Assembly (NCBI RefSeq): GCF_020621385.1
Contig: NZ_JAESVA010000006.1
Location: forward strand, 186,001-250,000
Reading direction: 5' to 3'
Source of the DNA: Acidisoma cellulosilyticum
Lineage (GTDB): Bacteria; Pseudomonadota; Alphaproteobacteria; Acetobacterales; Acetobacteraceae
Length of the DNA: 64,000 bases
A program made the position numbers and the translations under genes. Position 1 is the first letter of the stretch; each line of letters opens with the position of its first letter. The notes under the pieces are model-generated. The model worked only from the letters and a program-made list of their open reading frames with translations, searched no databases and had not been told where the DNA came from. Of the stretch, positions 16,190 through 24,676 are shown piece after piece.

Positions 16190-17703
16190 TGGCGCAGCCT
16201 GCTCTGGCGCTCCGCGATCTGGTCAAGACCTTCGGCGCGACACGCGCGCTGGACAATGCCAATCTGGTCGTGGAACGCGGTGCCATCCATGGCCTTATCG
16301 GCCAGAACGGCGCTGGCAAATCGACCATCATCAAGATCCTGGGCGGGCTTTACAAAGCGGATAGCGGCTCAGTCACGATCGACGGCCAAACGCTGACCCA
16401 TGTCTCGCCAAGGGCGATCGAGCATCTCGGCATTCATATCATCCATCAGGAAGCGCTTCTGGTGCCCAGCTTCACGGTGGCGGAAGCGCTGTTTCTGGGC
16501 GCGGAACCCGGCATCGGTCCCTTGCTGTCCCGACGCACCATGCGCAAACGCGCCGAAGATATCATCGGCAGCTATTTCGACATGATGCTGCCACGCGACG
16601 CGCTGATTGGGGAATTGAGCGCCGCCCATCGGCAGATCGTGCAGATCACGCGCGCCTTGCTCAATCGCCCCGCCGTTCTGGTCTTCGATGAACCCACGGC
16701 CTCGCTGGTGCGGCGGGAAGCGCATCGGCTTTTCGGGCTTATCCGTCGCCTGCGCGATGAAGGCACATCGATCGTCTATATTTCGCACTACCTTGAGGAA
16801 GTGCAGGACCTTTGCGACAAGGTGACGGTCCTGCGCAACGGACGGGATGTCGCAACCTTGGACCCGCGCGACACGCCGCTGCAGGACATTGTCTCCCTCA
16901 TGATCAATCGCGAGATTGGCGACATGTTCCCCAAATCGGCGGTGCCGATCGGCAAACCTGCGCTCAGCGTCCAGGGTCTGACCCGGCGCGGCCATTTCAC
17001 GAATGTCGATTTCACGCTGCATGCGGGCGAGATTCTCGGCCTCACCGGTCTCGTCGGGTCCGGGGCCAAGGAAGTCCTCGCGGCCATCTTCGGCCTCGCA
17101 CCCGCCGACCAGGGCAGCATCACGACCCATGGCAAGCAAGGCGCCGTCGGCTCTCCCGCTGGCGCCATCCGCCGGGGCCTCGGGCTGGTGCCCGAAGACC
17201 GGCGCGGCCAGGGCATCGCGCTCGATATGTCGGTGCGCGAGAACACCACCCTTGCCAGTCTGGGGAAGCTCACCCGCTTCGGCTTCATCAGCCGGCGCCG
17301 CGAGGCTGAGACTGTGCGGCAGCTGATCGCGCGCCTCGGCATCAAAACGCCGGGGCCGGATGCGCGGGTGCGCGATCTCAGCGGCGGCAATCAGCAAAAG
17401 GTCGTGCTCGCCAAATGGCTGAGCGCCGCCTCCGATATTTACCTGCTCGACGAGCCGACGGTCGCGATCGACGTCGCGGCCAAGGTGGAGATCTATCGCC
17501 TCTTGGGTGATCTCGCGCAGCGCGGTGCCGCCGTGCTGATCCTCTCCTCCGATCTGTTGGAGTTGCAGGGCATCTGCGACCGTATCCTAGTCCTCCATCG
17601 CGGCCGCATCACCCATCGGCTGCGGCCGGCGGACACGACGCCGGAGGAGATTCTGGCGGCCGCCACCGGCGCTGCCGGCCTCGGTGAAAGCATCGCGGCA
17701 TGA
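16189..17703 (+). CDS. CUT2 (ribose-type) ABC importer ATPase, importer A
   Basis: 504 residues with two fused nucleotide-binding domains, the layout of RbsA/MglA. Domain 1 has Walker A GQNGAGKST, a degenerate signature LSAAHRQ, Walker B VLVFDEPTAS and YISHYLEEV. Domain 2 has the degenerate P-loop GLVGSGAKE usual for this family, LVPEDRRGQG, signature LSGGNQQK and DEPTVAIDV. I chose ATG 16189, which overlaps the stop of the SfnB-like gene; TTG 16186 is less likely. It is the first clear importer component in the operon. Coupling of a CUT2 importer to SfnB/NtaA oxygenases is unusual, because sulfonate systems normally use SsuABC-type importers. Confidence 0.93.
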   Translation: MAQPALALRDLVKTFGATRALDNANLVVERGAIHGLIGQNGAGKSTIIKILGGLYKADSGSVTIDGQTLTHVSPRAIEHLGIHIIHQEALLVPSFTVAEALFLGAEPGIGPLLSRRTMRKRAEDIIGSYFDMMLPRDALIGELSAAHRQIVQITRALLNRPAVLVFDEPTASLVRREAHRLFGLIRRLRDEGTSIVYISHYLEEVQDLCDKVTVLRNGRDVATLDPRDTPLQDIVSLMINREIGDMFPKSAVPIGKPALSVQGLTRRGHFTNVDFTLHAGEILGLTGLVGSGAKEVLAAIFGLAPADQGSITTHGKQGAVGSPAGAIRRGLGLVPEDRRGQGIALDMSVRENTTLASLGKLTRFGFISRRREAETVRQLIARLGIKTPGPDARVRDLSGGNQQKVVLAKWLSAASDIYLLDEPTVAIDVAAKVEIYRLLGDLAQRGAAVLILSSDLLELQGICDRILVLHRGRITHRLRPADTTPEEILAAATGAAGLGESIAA

Positions 17704-18737
17704 GCAGCAATGTCCTCGCCGATCAAGCGCCCGCTTTCACCGAACGCTCTGTCGATCTGGAAGATCGGGATATCAGACGCGCCCGCCGCCAAAGCCAGGT
17801 CATCCGGCTTGGCTCCATCGCCGCGCTGATCGCGGTCTTCGCCTATTTCAGCGCCGTCGCCCCTGGTTTTGCCAATCTCGGCAATATCGCGAATGTCATC
17901 GAGCAATCGGCCGTGCTGGCTTTGCTCGCCTTCGGTATGAGCATCGTCGTGCTCGGCGGTGGTGGGGATGTCATCCGCGGCGGTATCGATCTATCGCTCG
18001 GCGCTAATCTCGGCCTTTGCGTCGCGGTCTTTGCGGTCGCATCCAACGCCGGCTTCAGTGACTGGCTGGCGGTCGCGATTACCTTCGGCACCGGGGCCGC
18101 TGTCGGCTTGCTCAATGCAATCGCCGTCGTCGGGCTTGGCGTCCTGCCGCTTCTGGCGACCCTTGCGGTGATGAATATCTGCGCGGGCGCCGAACTCGTT
18201 CTCACTCAGAACACGGTGATATCGACCAATTCGCCGCTGCTCGGCTCTATCGTCGGCCTGTCCTGGCTGGGGCTTTCCGTCACCGACTGGGTTCTGGTCG
18301 CGGCCACGGTTGTGCTGATTGTCCTGGTGCAGGGCACGCGCTGGGGGTTGCGATTGCAAGCCGTGGGCGGCCAGCGCCAGGCCGCGCGTGCTGCCGGGCT
18401 CCGCGTGCAGGCCTATCTGGCCGGCACCTATGTCGCGGCGGGACTTCTGGCAGCCCTCGCCGCCATCCTGCAGGCGGCGCGGCTCAGCGGCAGTTCGCCG
18501 GGCTCGGGCGATATCCTGCTCTCGGTCGTGCTCACCAGTCTGATGAGCACCGTCTTTTCGCGGCGCCTGCTGCCCACCATCGGCGGCACGCTGCTCAGCG
18601 TGCTGTTTATCGGCAGCCTGATCAACGGCTTCCAGCTTCTCAACGTCTCCAGCTATTGGGTGAACGGCGTGCAGGGCGTGCTCATCCTGTTCGTCGTCGC
18701 CGTGCGATCGCTGTCCACCCGCCGTGGGGGCGCCTGA
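17700..18737 (+). CDS. CUT2 ABC importer permease 1, importer A
   Basis: 345 residues, about 8-10 membrane segments, BPD_transp_2 (RbsC) family. It carries the family marker GGIDLSLGANLGL after the third segment, preceded by an unusual glycine run GGGGDVIRGG, and a C-terminal LLPTIGGTLLSVLFIGSLINGF. A soluble leader of about 35 residues precedes the first helix. The start overlaps the ATPase stop (ATGA), and the next permease follows 1 nt after its stop, so importer A has two different permeases forming a heterodimeric channel. Confidence 0.92.
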   Translation: MSSNVLADQAPAFTERSVDLEDRDIRRARRQSQVIRLGSIAALIAVFAYFSAVAPGFANLGNIANVIEQSAVLALLAFGMSIVVLGGGGDVIRGGIDLSLGANLGLCVAVFAVASNAGFSDWLAVAITFGTGAAVGLLNAIAVVGLGVLPLLATLAVMNICAGAELVLTQNTVISTNSPLLGSIVGLSWLGLSVTDWVLVAATVVLIVLVQGTRWGLRLQAVGGQRQAARAAGLRVQAYLAGTYVAAGLLAALAAILQAARLSGSSPGSGDILLSVVLTSLMSTVFSRRLLPTIGGTLLSVLFIGSLINGFQLLNVSSYWVNGVQGVLILFVVAVRSLSTRRGGA

Positions 18738-18738
18738 C

Positions 18739-19722
18739 ATGTCGGCTTCCGTCCCTATGGGTCGCCCCATCGGCGCCCAGCTTGTCCGCGTCACCACGCC
18801 CGCCGCTCTCATCGCCCTTTTCCTGATCTTCGCGGCGATCTCACCGACTTTCCGCACGCCCGGCAATATCCTCCATATCCTGGTCAACAACTTCTCTCTC
18901 CCGGCCTTGGTCGCGCTGGGGATGACGCTGGTCATCTCTGCCGGTGGGATCGATTTGTCGGTCGGCGTCGCCGCAGATATCGCGGCCATGCTGGCCGTCA
19001 CATTGATGGAGCATGGCTCGGGGCTCGGCCTCAGCCTCATCGCCGGTATCGGCGGCGCACTCGTCGTCGGGCTGCTCGATGCCCTGCTCATCACAGTCTT
19101 CGGCATCAGCCCCTTTCTCGCGACGCTCGGCGTGCTTTTCATCGGCGAGAGCGTGCAGCAATTGGCGACCAACGGCGGCACACCTATCTACCTCGTCTCC
19201 AACTATCCTGCCGCTGGGCTGGACTATCTCGCCCATGGGCAGATCCTCGGCCTGCCGCTGACACTTTGGCTGGTCGCGCTCGCCGTCGTCCTGGTGCAGG
19301 TTCTGCTGAGCAGCACCGCCTTCGGCAGGCATTTGCGTGCTATCGGCGCCGAGCCCCGCGTCGCCTGGCATTCGGGCCTGCCGGTGCGGCGGACGACCTG
19401 GCTTGTCTATCTGCTATCGGCGCTGCTTTGCGGTCTCGCCGGTCTGCTGCTCTCGGCGACCGTCAAATCCTATGTGCCGCTATCGGGCAATGCCTTCATG
19501 CTGGACGCGATCGGCGCGGTCTTTGTCGGCACAACCATCAGCCGCGAGGCGCGGCCGAATGTGCTCGGCACGCTGCTCGGCGTCTTCTTCTTCGGCATGC
19601 TGCATAACGGCCTCCTCCTGATCGGCTGGAATTTCTACTGGCAGCAGGTCGCTATCGGCCTTCTGGTCTTCATCGTGCTCGGCATCAGTTTCCTGAGCCG
19701 GCGATTGCAGACCGCCGACTGA
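18739..19722 (+). CDS. CUT2 ABC importer permease 2, importer A
   Basis: 327 residues, RbsC family, with SAGGIDLSVGVAADIAAML and the terminal NVLGTLLGVFFFGMLHNGLLL. I take ATG 18739, one base after the previous stop; GTG 18724 in the same frame would overlap the upstream gene by 14 nt. It differs clearly from permease 1, so the pair looks like an RbsC-type heterodimer rather than a recent duplication. The binding-protein gene follows 31 nt later with its own AAGGA site. Confidence 0.92.
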   Translation: MSASVPMGRPIGAQLVRVTTPAALIALFLIFAAISPTFRTPGNILHILVNNFSLPALVALGMTLVISAGGIDLSVGVAADIAAMLAVTLMEHGSGLGLSLIAGIGGALVVGLLDALLITVFGISPFLATLGVLFIGESVQQLATNGGTPIYLVSNYPAAGLDYLAHGQILGLPLTLWLVALAVVLVQVLLSSTAFGRHLRAIGAEPRVAWHSGLPVRRTTWLVYLLSALLCGLAGLLLSATVKSYVPLSGNAFMLDAIGAVFVGTTISREARPNVLGTLLGVFFFGMLHNGLLLIGWNFYWQQVAIGLLVFIVLGISFLSRRLQTAD

Positions 19723-19753
19723 CTTTTCTTTCGTATAAGACAAGGATAAAACA

Positions 19754-20731
19754 ATGTCGTTTCGGAAACGCCTTCTGGCCGGGCTTGCGCTCACGCTCGG
19801 CCTCGGCTCCCTCGCGGTCTCGGCGGCCCAGGCACAGGACGCCCCTAGCCTGAAGGGCAAGCGCATCGGCATCACCGTCGCGGGCACCGAACATTACTGG
19901 GATCTGAAAGCCTATCAGGGCCAGATTGACGAGGTGAAGCGCCTCGGCGGTATCCCCATCGCCCTTGATGCCGGCCGCAACGACAGCCGCCAGATCGCCC
20001 AGATCCAGACCCTGATCGCGCAGAAGCCTGATGCCATCGTCGAGCAGCTTGGCAGCGCGCCGGTGCTGCAACCCTGGCTGAAGAAAATCCGCGCCGCCGG
20101 TATTCCGCTCTTTACGGTCGATACCATCTCGCCCTACAGCATCAACGACACCACCTCGGACAATTACAGCATCGGCGAGAAACTCGCTTTGCAACTCGCG
20201 AGTGACATCAAGGGACGCGGCAATATTCTCGTCTTCAACGGTTTCTACAGCGTGCCCGTCTGCGCCATTCGGTATGACGAGCTGAAGCTTGTGCTGCGCG
20301 CCTTCCCCGATATCCATATCATCCAGCCGGAACTGCGCGACGTCATTCCCAATACGGTGCAGAACGCCTATTCCCAGGTCACCGATATGCTGCAGAAATA
20401 TCCGAACAAGGGCGATATCGCAGCCATCTGGTCGGCTTGGGATGTGCCGCAGGTCGGCGCGACCCAGGCTGTCCTCGCCGCGCACCGGACCGAAGTGCGC
20501 ACCTATGGTGTCGACGGCAGCCCGGATGTCGTGAAGATGGTGGCCGATCCTGCCTCCCCGGCTTCCGCCGTCGCCGCCCAGCAGCCCTATCTCATCGGCA
20601 AGACGGCCATCGATACGGTTGCGCGCTATCTCGCCGGCGATCATGACCTGCCGCCCTATACCTTCTTGCCCGCCATTCTGGTGAACAAGCAGAACGCGGC
20701 CGATGCGGCCAAGGCACTGGGACAGTCCTGA
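19754..20731 (+). CDS. CUT2 periplasmic substrate-binding protein, importer A
   Basis: 325 residues: Sec signal peptide MSFRKRLLAGLALTLG... with probable cleavage after AQA (residue 27), then a type-1 periplasmic fold (Peripla_BP_4) opening RIGITVAGTEHYWDLKAYQGQIDEVKRLGG. The usual CUT2 opening has a Phe pair that stacks on a pyranose; here HYWD offers aromatic contacts. DAIVEQLGS, the AIWSAWDVPQVGA hinge and YGVDGSPDVVKM are recognisable. It is the last importer gene and is placed before the second pair of oxygenases. The ligand is presumably the compound attacked by those enzymes. Confidence 0.9.
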   Translation: MSFRKRLLAGLALTLGLGSLAVSAAQAQDAPSLKGKRIGITVAGTEHYWDLKAYQGQIDEVKRLGGIPIALDAGRNDSRQIAQIQTLIAQKPDAIVEQLGSAPVLQPWLKKIRAAGIPLFTVDTISPYSINDTTSDNYSIGEKLALQLASDIKGRGNILVFNGFYSVPVCAIRYDELKLVLRAFPDIHIIQPELRDVIPNTVQNAYSQVTDMLQKYPNKGDIAAIWSAWDVPQVGATQAVLAAHRTEVRTYGVDGSPDVVKMVADPASPASAVAAQQPYLIGKTAIDTVARYLAGDHDLPPYTFLPAILVNKQNAADAAKALGQS

Positions 20732-20764
20732 TCGCCCTCAATCCATTCCGCCCGGACCATCGCC

Positions 20765-22135
20765 ATGGCTAAGCCGCTGCGCCTCAACGCTTTCACCATG
20801 GCGACGCCGGATCATCTCTCGCCCGGCCTATGGCGGCATCCACGCAGCGATGCCGCCCGCTATCACCAACGCGGCTATTGGACGGAGCTTGCGCGCATTC
20901 TGGAGCGCGGGTTGTTCGATGGTCTGTTTATCGCCGATACTTTGGGCGTCAGCGATGTCTTCAAGGCCAGCCGGGATACGGCCCTGGCCGACGGGCTGCA
21001 TCTCCCCGTCAATGATCCGCTTCTCGCCGTCTCGGCGATGGCGGAGGTGACGGAGCATCTGGGTTTCGGCGTCACGGTCTCCATGACCTACGAACATCCC
21101 TTCCAGCTTGCCCGCCGGATGTCGACGCTCGACCATCTGACGGACGGCCGCATCGGCTGGAATATGGTCACTTCGGCACTGGACAGCGCGTCGCGCGCCT
21201 TCGGCCGCGCGGCGCAACTGCCCCATGATTCGCGCTATGACATGGCCGATGAATACGCGGCGCTTTGCTACAAGCTTTGGGAAGGTAGCTGGTCCGATCG
21301 CGCCGTCATCAATGATGCGGCCAGCGGCCGCTATGTCGATCCGGCCCAGGTGCGATCCATTCATCACGACGGCGCGCATTTCAAGCTGGACGCCATCCAT
21401 CTTTGCGAACCCTCCCCGCAACGGACGCCTGTCCTGTATCAGGCGGGTGCCTCGCCGCGCGGAAGGCGCTTCGGCGCGGAAAACGCAGAATGCATCTTCA
21501 TCGGTGCGCCCTCCAAACGCGTGCTCGGCACATTCGTGGCGGCCGTGCGGGACAGCATTCGCGCGGCCGGGCGCGACCCGCATGAGGTACTGATCTTTGC
21601 CGAACATACAGTGATCGTCGGCAAGACGGACCGGGAAGCGGCGGCCAAGGAAGCCGAGTATCGGCATTACTGCTCGGACGAAGCGGCACTCGCGCTGATG
21701 TCCGGATGGATCGGGACCGATCTCAGCCGCTACAAGCTGGACGATCCCTTTCACCATATCGACAGCAATGCCATCCGCACGGCCGTGGAAGCGATGAGTT
21801 CCGCCGATCCCGATCGCGTCTGGACCATTCGGGAAATCGCCGCCTGGTGCGGCATCGGCGGCCTCAGCCCGGTGACGACCGGCTCGGCCGAGCGTGTCGC
21901 CGATACCCTCATCGCCTGGACCGAGGAAACCGATATCGACGGTTTCAATCTCGCCCATGCCGTCACGCATGAAAACTTCCGGGATATCGCCGATCTTCTG
22001 GTGCCGGAATTGCAGCGCAGAGGCGTCTACAAACAGGCCTATGCGCCCGGTACCCTACGCCAGAAGCTGTTCGGCCGTGGCGACCGCTTGCCGTCGCATC
22101 ATCCCGCCGCCGCCCATCGCTGGCCAGCCGAATGA
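20765..22135 (+). CDS. NtaA/SnaA/DszA-family FMN-dependent monooxygenase (second copy)
   Basis: 456 residues, paralogue of the gene at 13596. It keeps LRLNAFTMATPDHLSPGLWRHP, YWTELARILERGLFDGLFIADTLG, DHLTDGRIGWNMVTS, YKLWEGSW and PVLYQAGASPRGRRF. The motif set is complete, so it should be active. It differs from the first copy in the substrate-facing loops, for example SVSMTYEHPFQLARR where the first has TLSYEPPFTLARR, arguing for a different oxidation step or ligand. It sits 33 nt after the binding protein and 61 nt before the DszC-like gene. Confidence 0.88.
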   Translation: MAKPLRLNAFTMATPDHLSPGLWRHPRSDAARYHQRGYWTELARILERGLFDGLFIADTLGVSDVFKASRDTALADGLHLPVNDPLLAVSAMAEVTEHLGFGVTVSMTYEHPFQLARRMSTLDHLTDGRIGWNMVTSALDSASRAFGRAAQLPHDSRYDMADEYAALCYKLWEGSWSDRAVINDAASGRYVDPAQVRSIHHDGAHFKLDAIHLCEPSPQRTPVLYQAGASPRGRRFGAENAECIFIGAPSKRVLGTFVAAVRDSIRAAGRDPHEVLIFAEHTVIVGKTDREAAAKEAEYRHYCSDEAALALMSGWIGTDLSRYKLDDPFHHIDSNAIRTAVEAMSSADPDRVWTIREIAAWCGIGGLSPVTTGSAERVADTLIAWTEETDIDGFNLAHAVTHENFRDIADLLVPELQRRGVYKQAYAPGTLRQKLFGRGDRLPSHHPAAAHRWPAE

Positions 22136-22196
22136 CAATTCAGATGATACCGCAACATTCTTCGGCACTCCCTTTGCCGGACAACAGGACAAACAG

Positions 22197-23441
22197 ATGA
22201 TGGCCTATGACCGTTCCAATCTCCCCGACGACGTCAAGCTGGGCTCCGGCTGGGGCAGTGCCGGCGATCCGGAATGGGACGGACTGACCAAGCGCTTCCG
22301 CCCGGTCTTCGCGCGCATTCGTGAAGACGCCGTCAAGCGCGAACTTGGCCGCGGCCTGCCGCATGACGAGATCGGCTGGCTGCGCGAAACGGGTTTCACC
22401 GCCATGCGCGTGCCGCAGGAGGCCGGCGGCCTCGGTGTCAGCCTGGTCAATTTCTTCGCGCTTCTGATCGATCTATCGGAGGCCGATTCCAATATCACCC
22501 AGGCGCTGCGCGCGCATTTCGGCTTCGTCGAGCATATTCGCACGGAAGCACCACCGGCGCGCCAGGCGCGATGGTTCGACCGGCTATTGCGGGGCGATGT
22601 CGTCGGCGCCGGCTGGTCCGAACTCGGCAACGCGAAACAGGCCGCCTTCTCGGCGGAACTCCGCCAGACGGCAGAAGGATGGCGGCTCAACGGTTCCAAA
22701 TTTTATACCACCGGCACGCTGTTTTCGGATTGGGTGCATGTCGGCGCCTCGGATAGTGAGGGCAATGGCGTCAGCGTCGTCGTCTCCCGCCATGCGCCGG
22801 GGGTGGAGGTATTGGACGACTGGAACGGCATGGGTCAGCGTCTCACCGCCAGCGGCACCACGCATTTCCGCGATGTGCCCGTGGAGGATTGCGAAATCGT
22901 GAGAGAGCGCGCGCCCTTCGGCTATTCCGAGGCCTTCTTTCAACTGGTGCATCTGGCGACGCTTGCCGGCATCGGCCGCGCCGCCGCCAGTGACACCGCA
23001 TCCATCCTGCGCATCCGCAAGCGGAGCTACAGCAATGCAACGACCGCTATGGCGCCGGAGGACCCTCAGCTGCTGCAGGTCGTGGGCCGCGTGCGGGCCC
23101 ATGCCTATGCCGCCGGCGCCATCGTTCACCACGCCGCGCGCGCCTTGGACAAGGCCGCCGCCATCGGCAATGATCAGGATCCGGCGCTGATCGCGGAGGC
23201 CGAGATCGAGATCTGGCAGGCGCAATCGGTCGTATCTCAGCTGATCATCGATGCCACGGCGTCCCTCTTCGATGCGCTCGGCGCCTCCGCCACGCTGCGC
23301 GACGCCGGACTTGATCGCTACTGGCGGAACGCCCGCACCATCAGCTCTCACAATCCGCGCGTCTATAAGGATCGCATCATCGGAGATTTTGCCGTCAACG
23401 GCCGCATTCCGCAGGGCCAATGGCGTATCGGGCAGGCATGA
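22197..23441 (+). CDS. DszC/acyl-CoA-dehydrogenase-like flavin monooxygenase (third copy)
   Basis: 414 residues from ATG 22197, placed 7 nt after AGGA; the frame extends upstream into the previous gene but that part is not coding. The protein has the SfnB/DszC fold (GFTAMRVPQEAGGLGVSL, NITQALRAHFGFVEHI, GSKFYTTGTLFSDW, DDWNGMGQRLTASGTT, LDRYWRNARTISSHNP) but is more divergent from the two SfnB-like copies than they are from each other. The C-terminal RNARTISSHNPRVYK matches the DszC/desulfurisation branch better. It is the last gene of the operon; a strong hairpin follows. Confidence 0.85.
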   Translation: MMAYDRSNLPDDVKLGSGWGSAGDPEWDGLTKRFRPVFARIREDAVKRELGRGLPHDEIGWLRETGFTAMRVPQEAGGLGVSLVNFFALLIDLSEADSNITQALRAHFGFVEHIRTEAPPARQARWFDRLLRGDVVGAGWSELGNAKQAAFSAELRQTAEGWRLNGSKFYTTGTLFSDWVHVGASDSEGNGVSVVVSRHAPGVEVLDDWNGMGQRLTASGTTHFRDVPVEDCEIVRERAPFGYSEAFFQLVHLATLAGIGRAAASDTASILRIRKRSYSNATTAMAPEDPQLLQVVGRVRAHAYAAGAIVHHAARALDKAAAIGNDQDPALIAEAEIEIWQAQSVVSQLIIDATASLFDALGASATLRDAGLDRYWRNARTISSHNPRVYKDRIIGDFAVNGRIPQGQWRIGQA

Positions 23442-23466
23442 AGCCGGTCCAAACCCGAGAGCAGAT

Positions 23467-23494
23467 CCCGGTCAGATGGAACCATCTGACCGGG
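23467..23494. terminator. strong bidirectional hairpin between convergent operons
   Basis: CCCGGTCAGATGG (23467-23479) and CCATCTGACCGGG (23482-23494) form a perfect 13-bp stem with a 2-nt central gap. It lies between the end of the oxygenase operon (23441) and the end of the hexuronate operon (23531, opposite strand). There is no U-run directly after it on the plus strand, but an AT-rich stretch starts about 15 nt on. Confidence 0.65.
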
Positions 23495-23530
23495 CCAGGA
23501 TGCTCGCAAAAACAATAATTTAAGGCGAAA

Positions 23531-24517
23531 TCACCACCGGGCGTGAACGTAAGGGCGAATGTCCGCGTCGTAGATCCCGCGCAAAGTCTCCATGACCTGA
23601 TCCGATAGCGGCGGCAGCGCGGCGGCCGCAGCGTTGGATTCCGCCTGCTCGGGATTGCGCGCACCCGGAATAACGACGGATACGGCCTCGAACATCAGGA
23701 TCCAGCGCAAGGCCAGACGCGCCATGGTCGTATCGTCACCCACCAGCGGACGGATTTTCTCGACCGCTTCCAGCCCGACCTCGTATGGCACGCCGGAGAA
23801 GGTCTCGCCGACATCGAAGGCTTCGCCGTGCCGGTTGAACTTTCTGTGGTCGGACTCCGCGAATGTCGTCTCTGCCTTGAACTTACCCGACAGCAATCCG
23901 CTCGCCAGCGGCACGCGCGCGACGATCGCGACATCATGCGCCCGCGCCTGATCGAACAGCAGCGCGATCGGCCTGCGGCGAAAGATATTGAAGATGATCT
24001 GGATACTGACGACACCGGGATAGTCCAAAGCCTTCAGCGCTTCCTCAACCCGCTCGACGCTCACGCCATAGTCGCGGATAAGCCCCAAAGCCTTGATCTC
24101 TTCCAGGGTCTCGAACACCTCGGGATGGTAATAGAGGTCGGTCGGCGGGCAATGCAGCTGCACGAGATCGAGCTGGTCCATCTCCAGATTTTTCCGGCTG
24201 CGGTCGATCCAGGCGAGAAGATTCGCACGGCTATAGCCCTCGACCGTCTGTGCCGGCAGCCGCCGGCCGGCCTTCGTCGCGACAAAGGGCCGCTCGCCGC
24301 CACGCTCCTTCAACACGCCGGCAATCAGCCTTTCCGAATGCCCGTCGCCATAGACATCGGCCGTGTCGAGGAAGGTGACACCGGAATCGAGTGCCGCGTG
24401 CAAAGCCTTGCGCGAGGCCGCATCATCGACATCGCCCCAACTGGCCCCGATGGCCCAGGCCCCGAACCCGATTTCGCCGACGGCTTTGCCGGTCTTGCCG
24501 AAGAGTCTCGTTTTCAT
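23531..24517 (-). CDS. aldo/keto reductase (operon B)
   Basis: 328 residues from the ATG at 24517 (GAGGG just upstream; the frame opens earlier at 24559). The AKR tetrad is visible: Asp51 and Tyr56 in FLDTADVYGDGHSE, Lys82 in VATKAG, His122 in LVQLHCPP. The C-terminal nucleotide site PGARNPEQAESNAAA indicates NADP/NAD binding. It is the last gene of a minus-strand operon with a CUT2 importer, KdgD and uronate dehydrogenase, so it probably reduces or oxidises an aldose or uronate feeding that route. The AKR12/YccK-like group often oxidises sugars at C1. It is not the same type as the second AKR at 29797. Confidence 0.85.
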   Translation of the reverse strand: MKTRLFGKTGKAVGEIGFGAWAIGASWGDVDDAASRKALHAALDSGVTFLDTADVYGDGHSERLIAGVLKERGGERPFVATKAGRRLPAQTVEGYSRANLLAWIDRSRKNLEMDQLDLVQLHCPPTDLYYHPEVFETLEEIKALGLIRDYGVSVERVEEALKALDYPGVVSIQIIFNIFRRRPIALLFDQARAHDVAIVARVPLASGLLSGKFKAETTFAESDHRKFNRHGEAFDVGETFSGVPYEVGLEAVEKIRPLVGDDTTMARLALRWILMFEAVSVVIPGARNPEQAESNAAAAALPPLSDQVMETLRGIYDADIRPYVHARW

Positions 24518-24644
24518 GTCGTCCCTCACGTTTCTACAGACATTCCGCCTGATCCGCACGGTATATCGCGTCGATCATTCTGGCCATTGTACGAACAGCG
24601 CCAGTTCGGACAGCGCCAATCCAATCACCCGATGCCGGGGTCCA

Positions 24645-24676
24645 ATGCCCGTCTTTAGAAATGCCCGTCTTCAGAA
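24645..24676. repeat. tandem 16-bp direct repeat at the end of the uronate dehydrogenase gene
   Basis: ATGCCCGTCTTTAGAA is followed by ATGCCCGTCTTCAGAA (one mismatch). The second copy contains the stop codon of the dehydrogenase gene (24671-24673, minus strand). A second degenerate duplication built on ACAGCGCCA occurs at about 24594-24620. The 153-nt gap between this gene and the aldo/keto reductase is otherwise featureless. Confidence 0.6.

Noticed and set aside
21894-22196. N-terminal extension of the DszC-like protein
   Set aside because: Overlaps the end of the NtaA-like gene out of frame; ATG 22197 has a good AGGA site.
12347-23441. Fatty-acid beta-oxidation (acyl-CoA dehydrogenase) operon
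   Set aside because: The acyl-CoA-dehydrogenase-fold proteins have SfnB/DszC landmarks and occur with NtaA-like monooxygenases; no thiolase, hydratase or CoA ligase is present.
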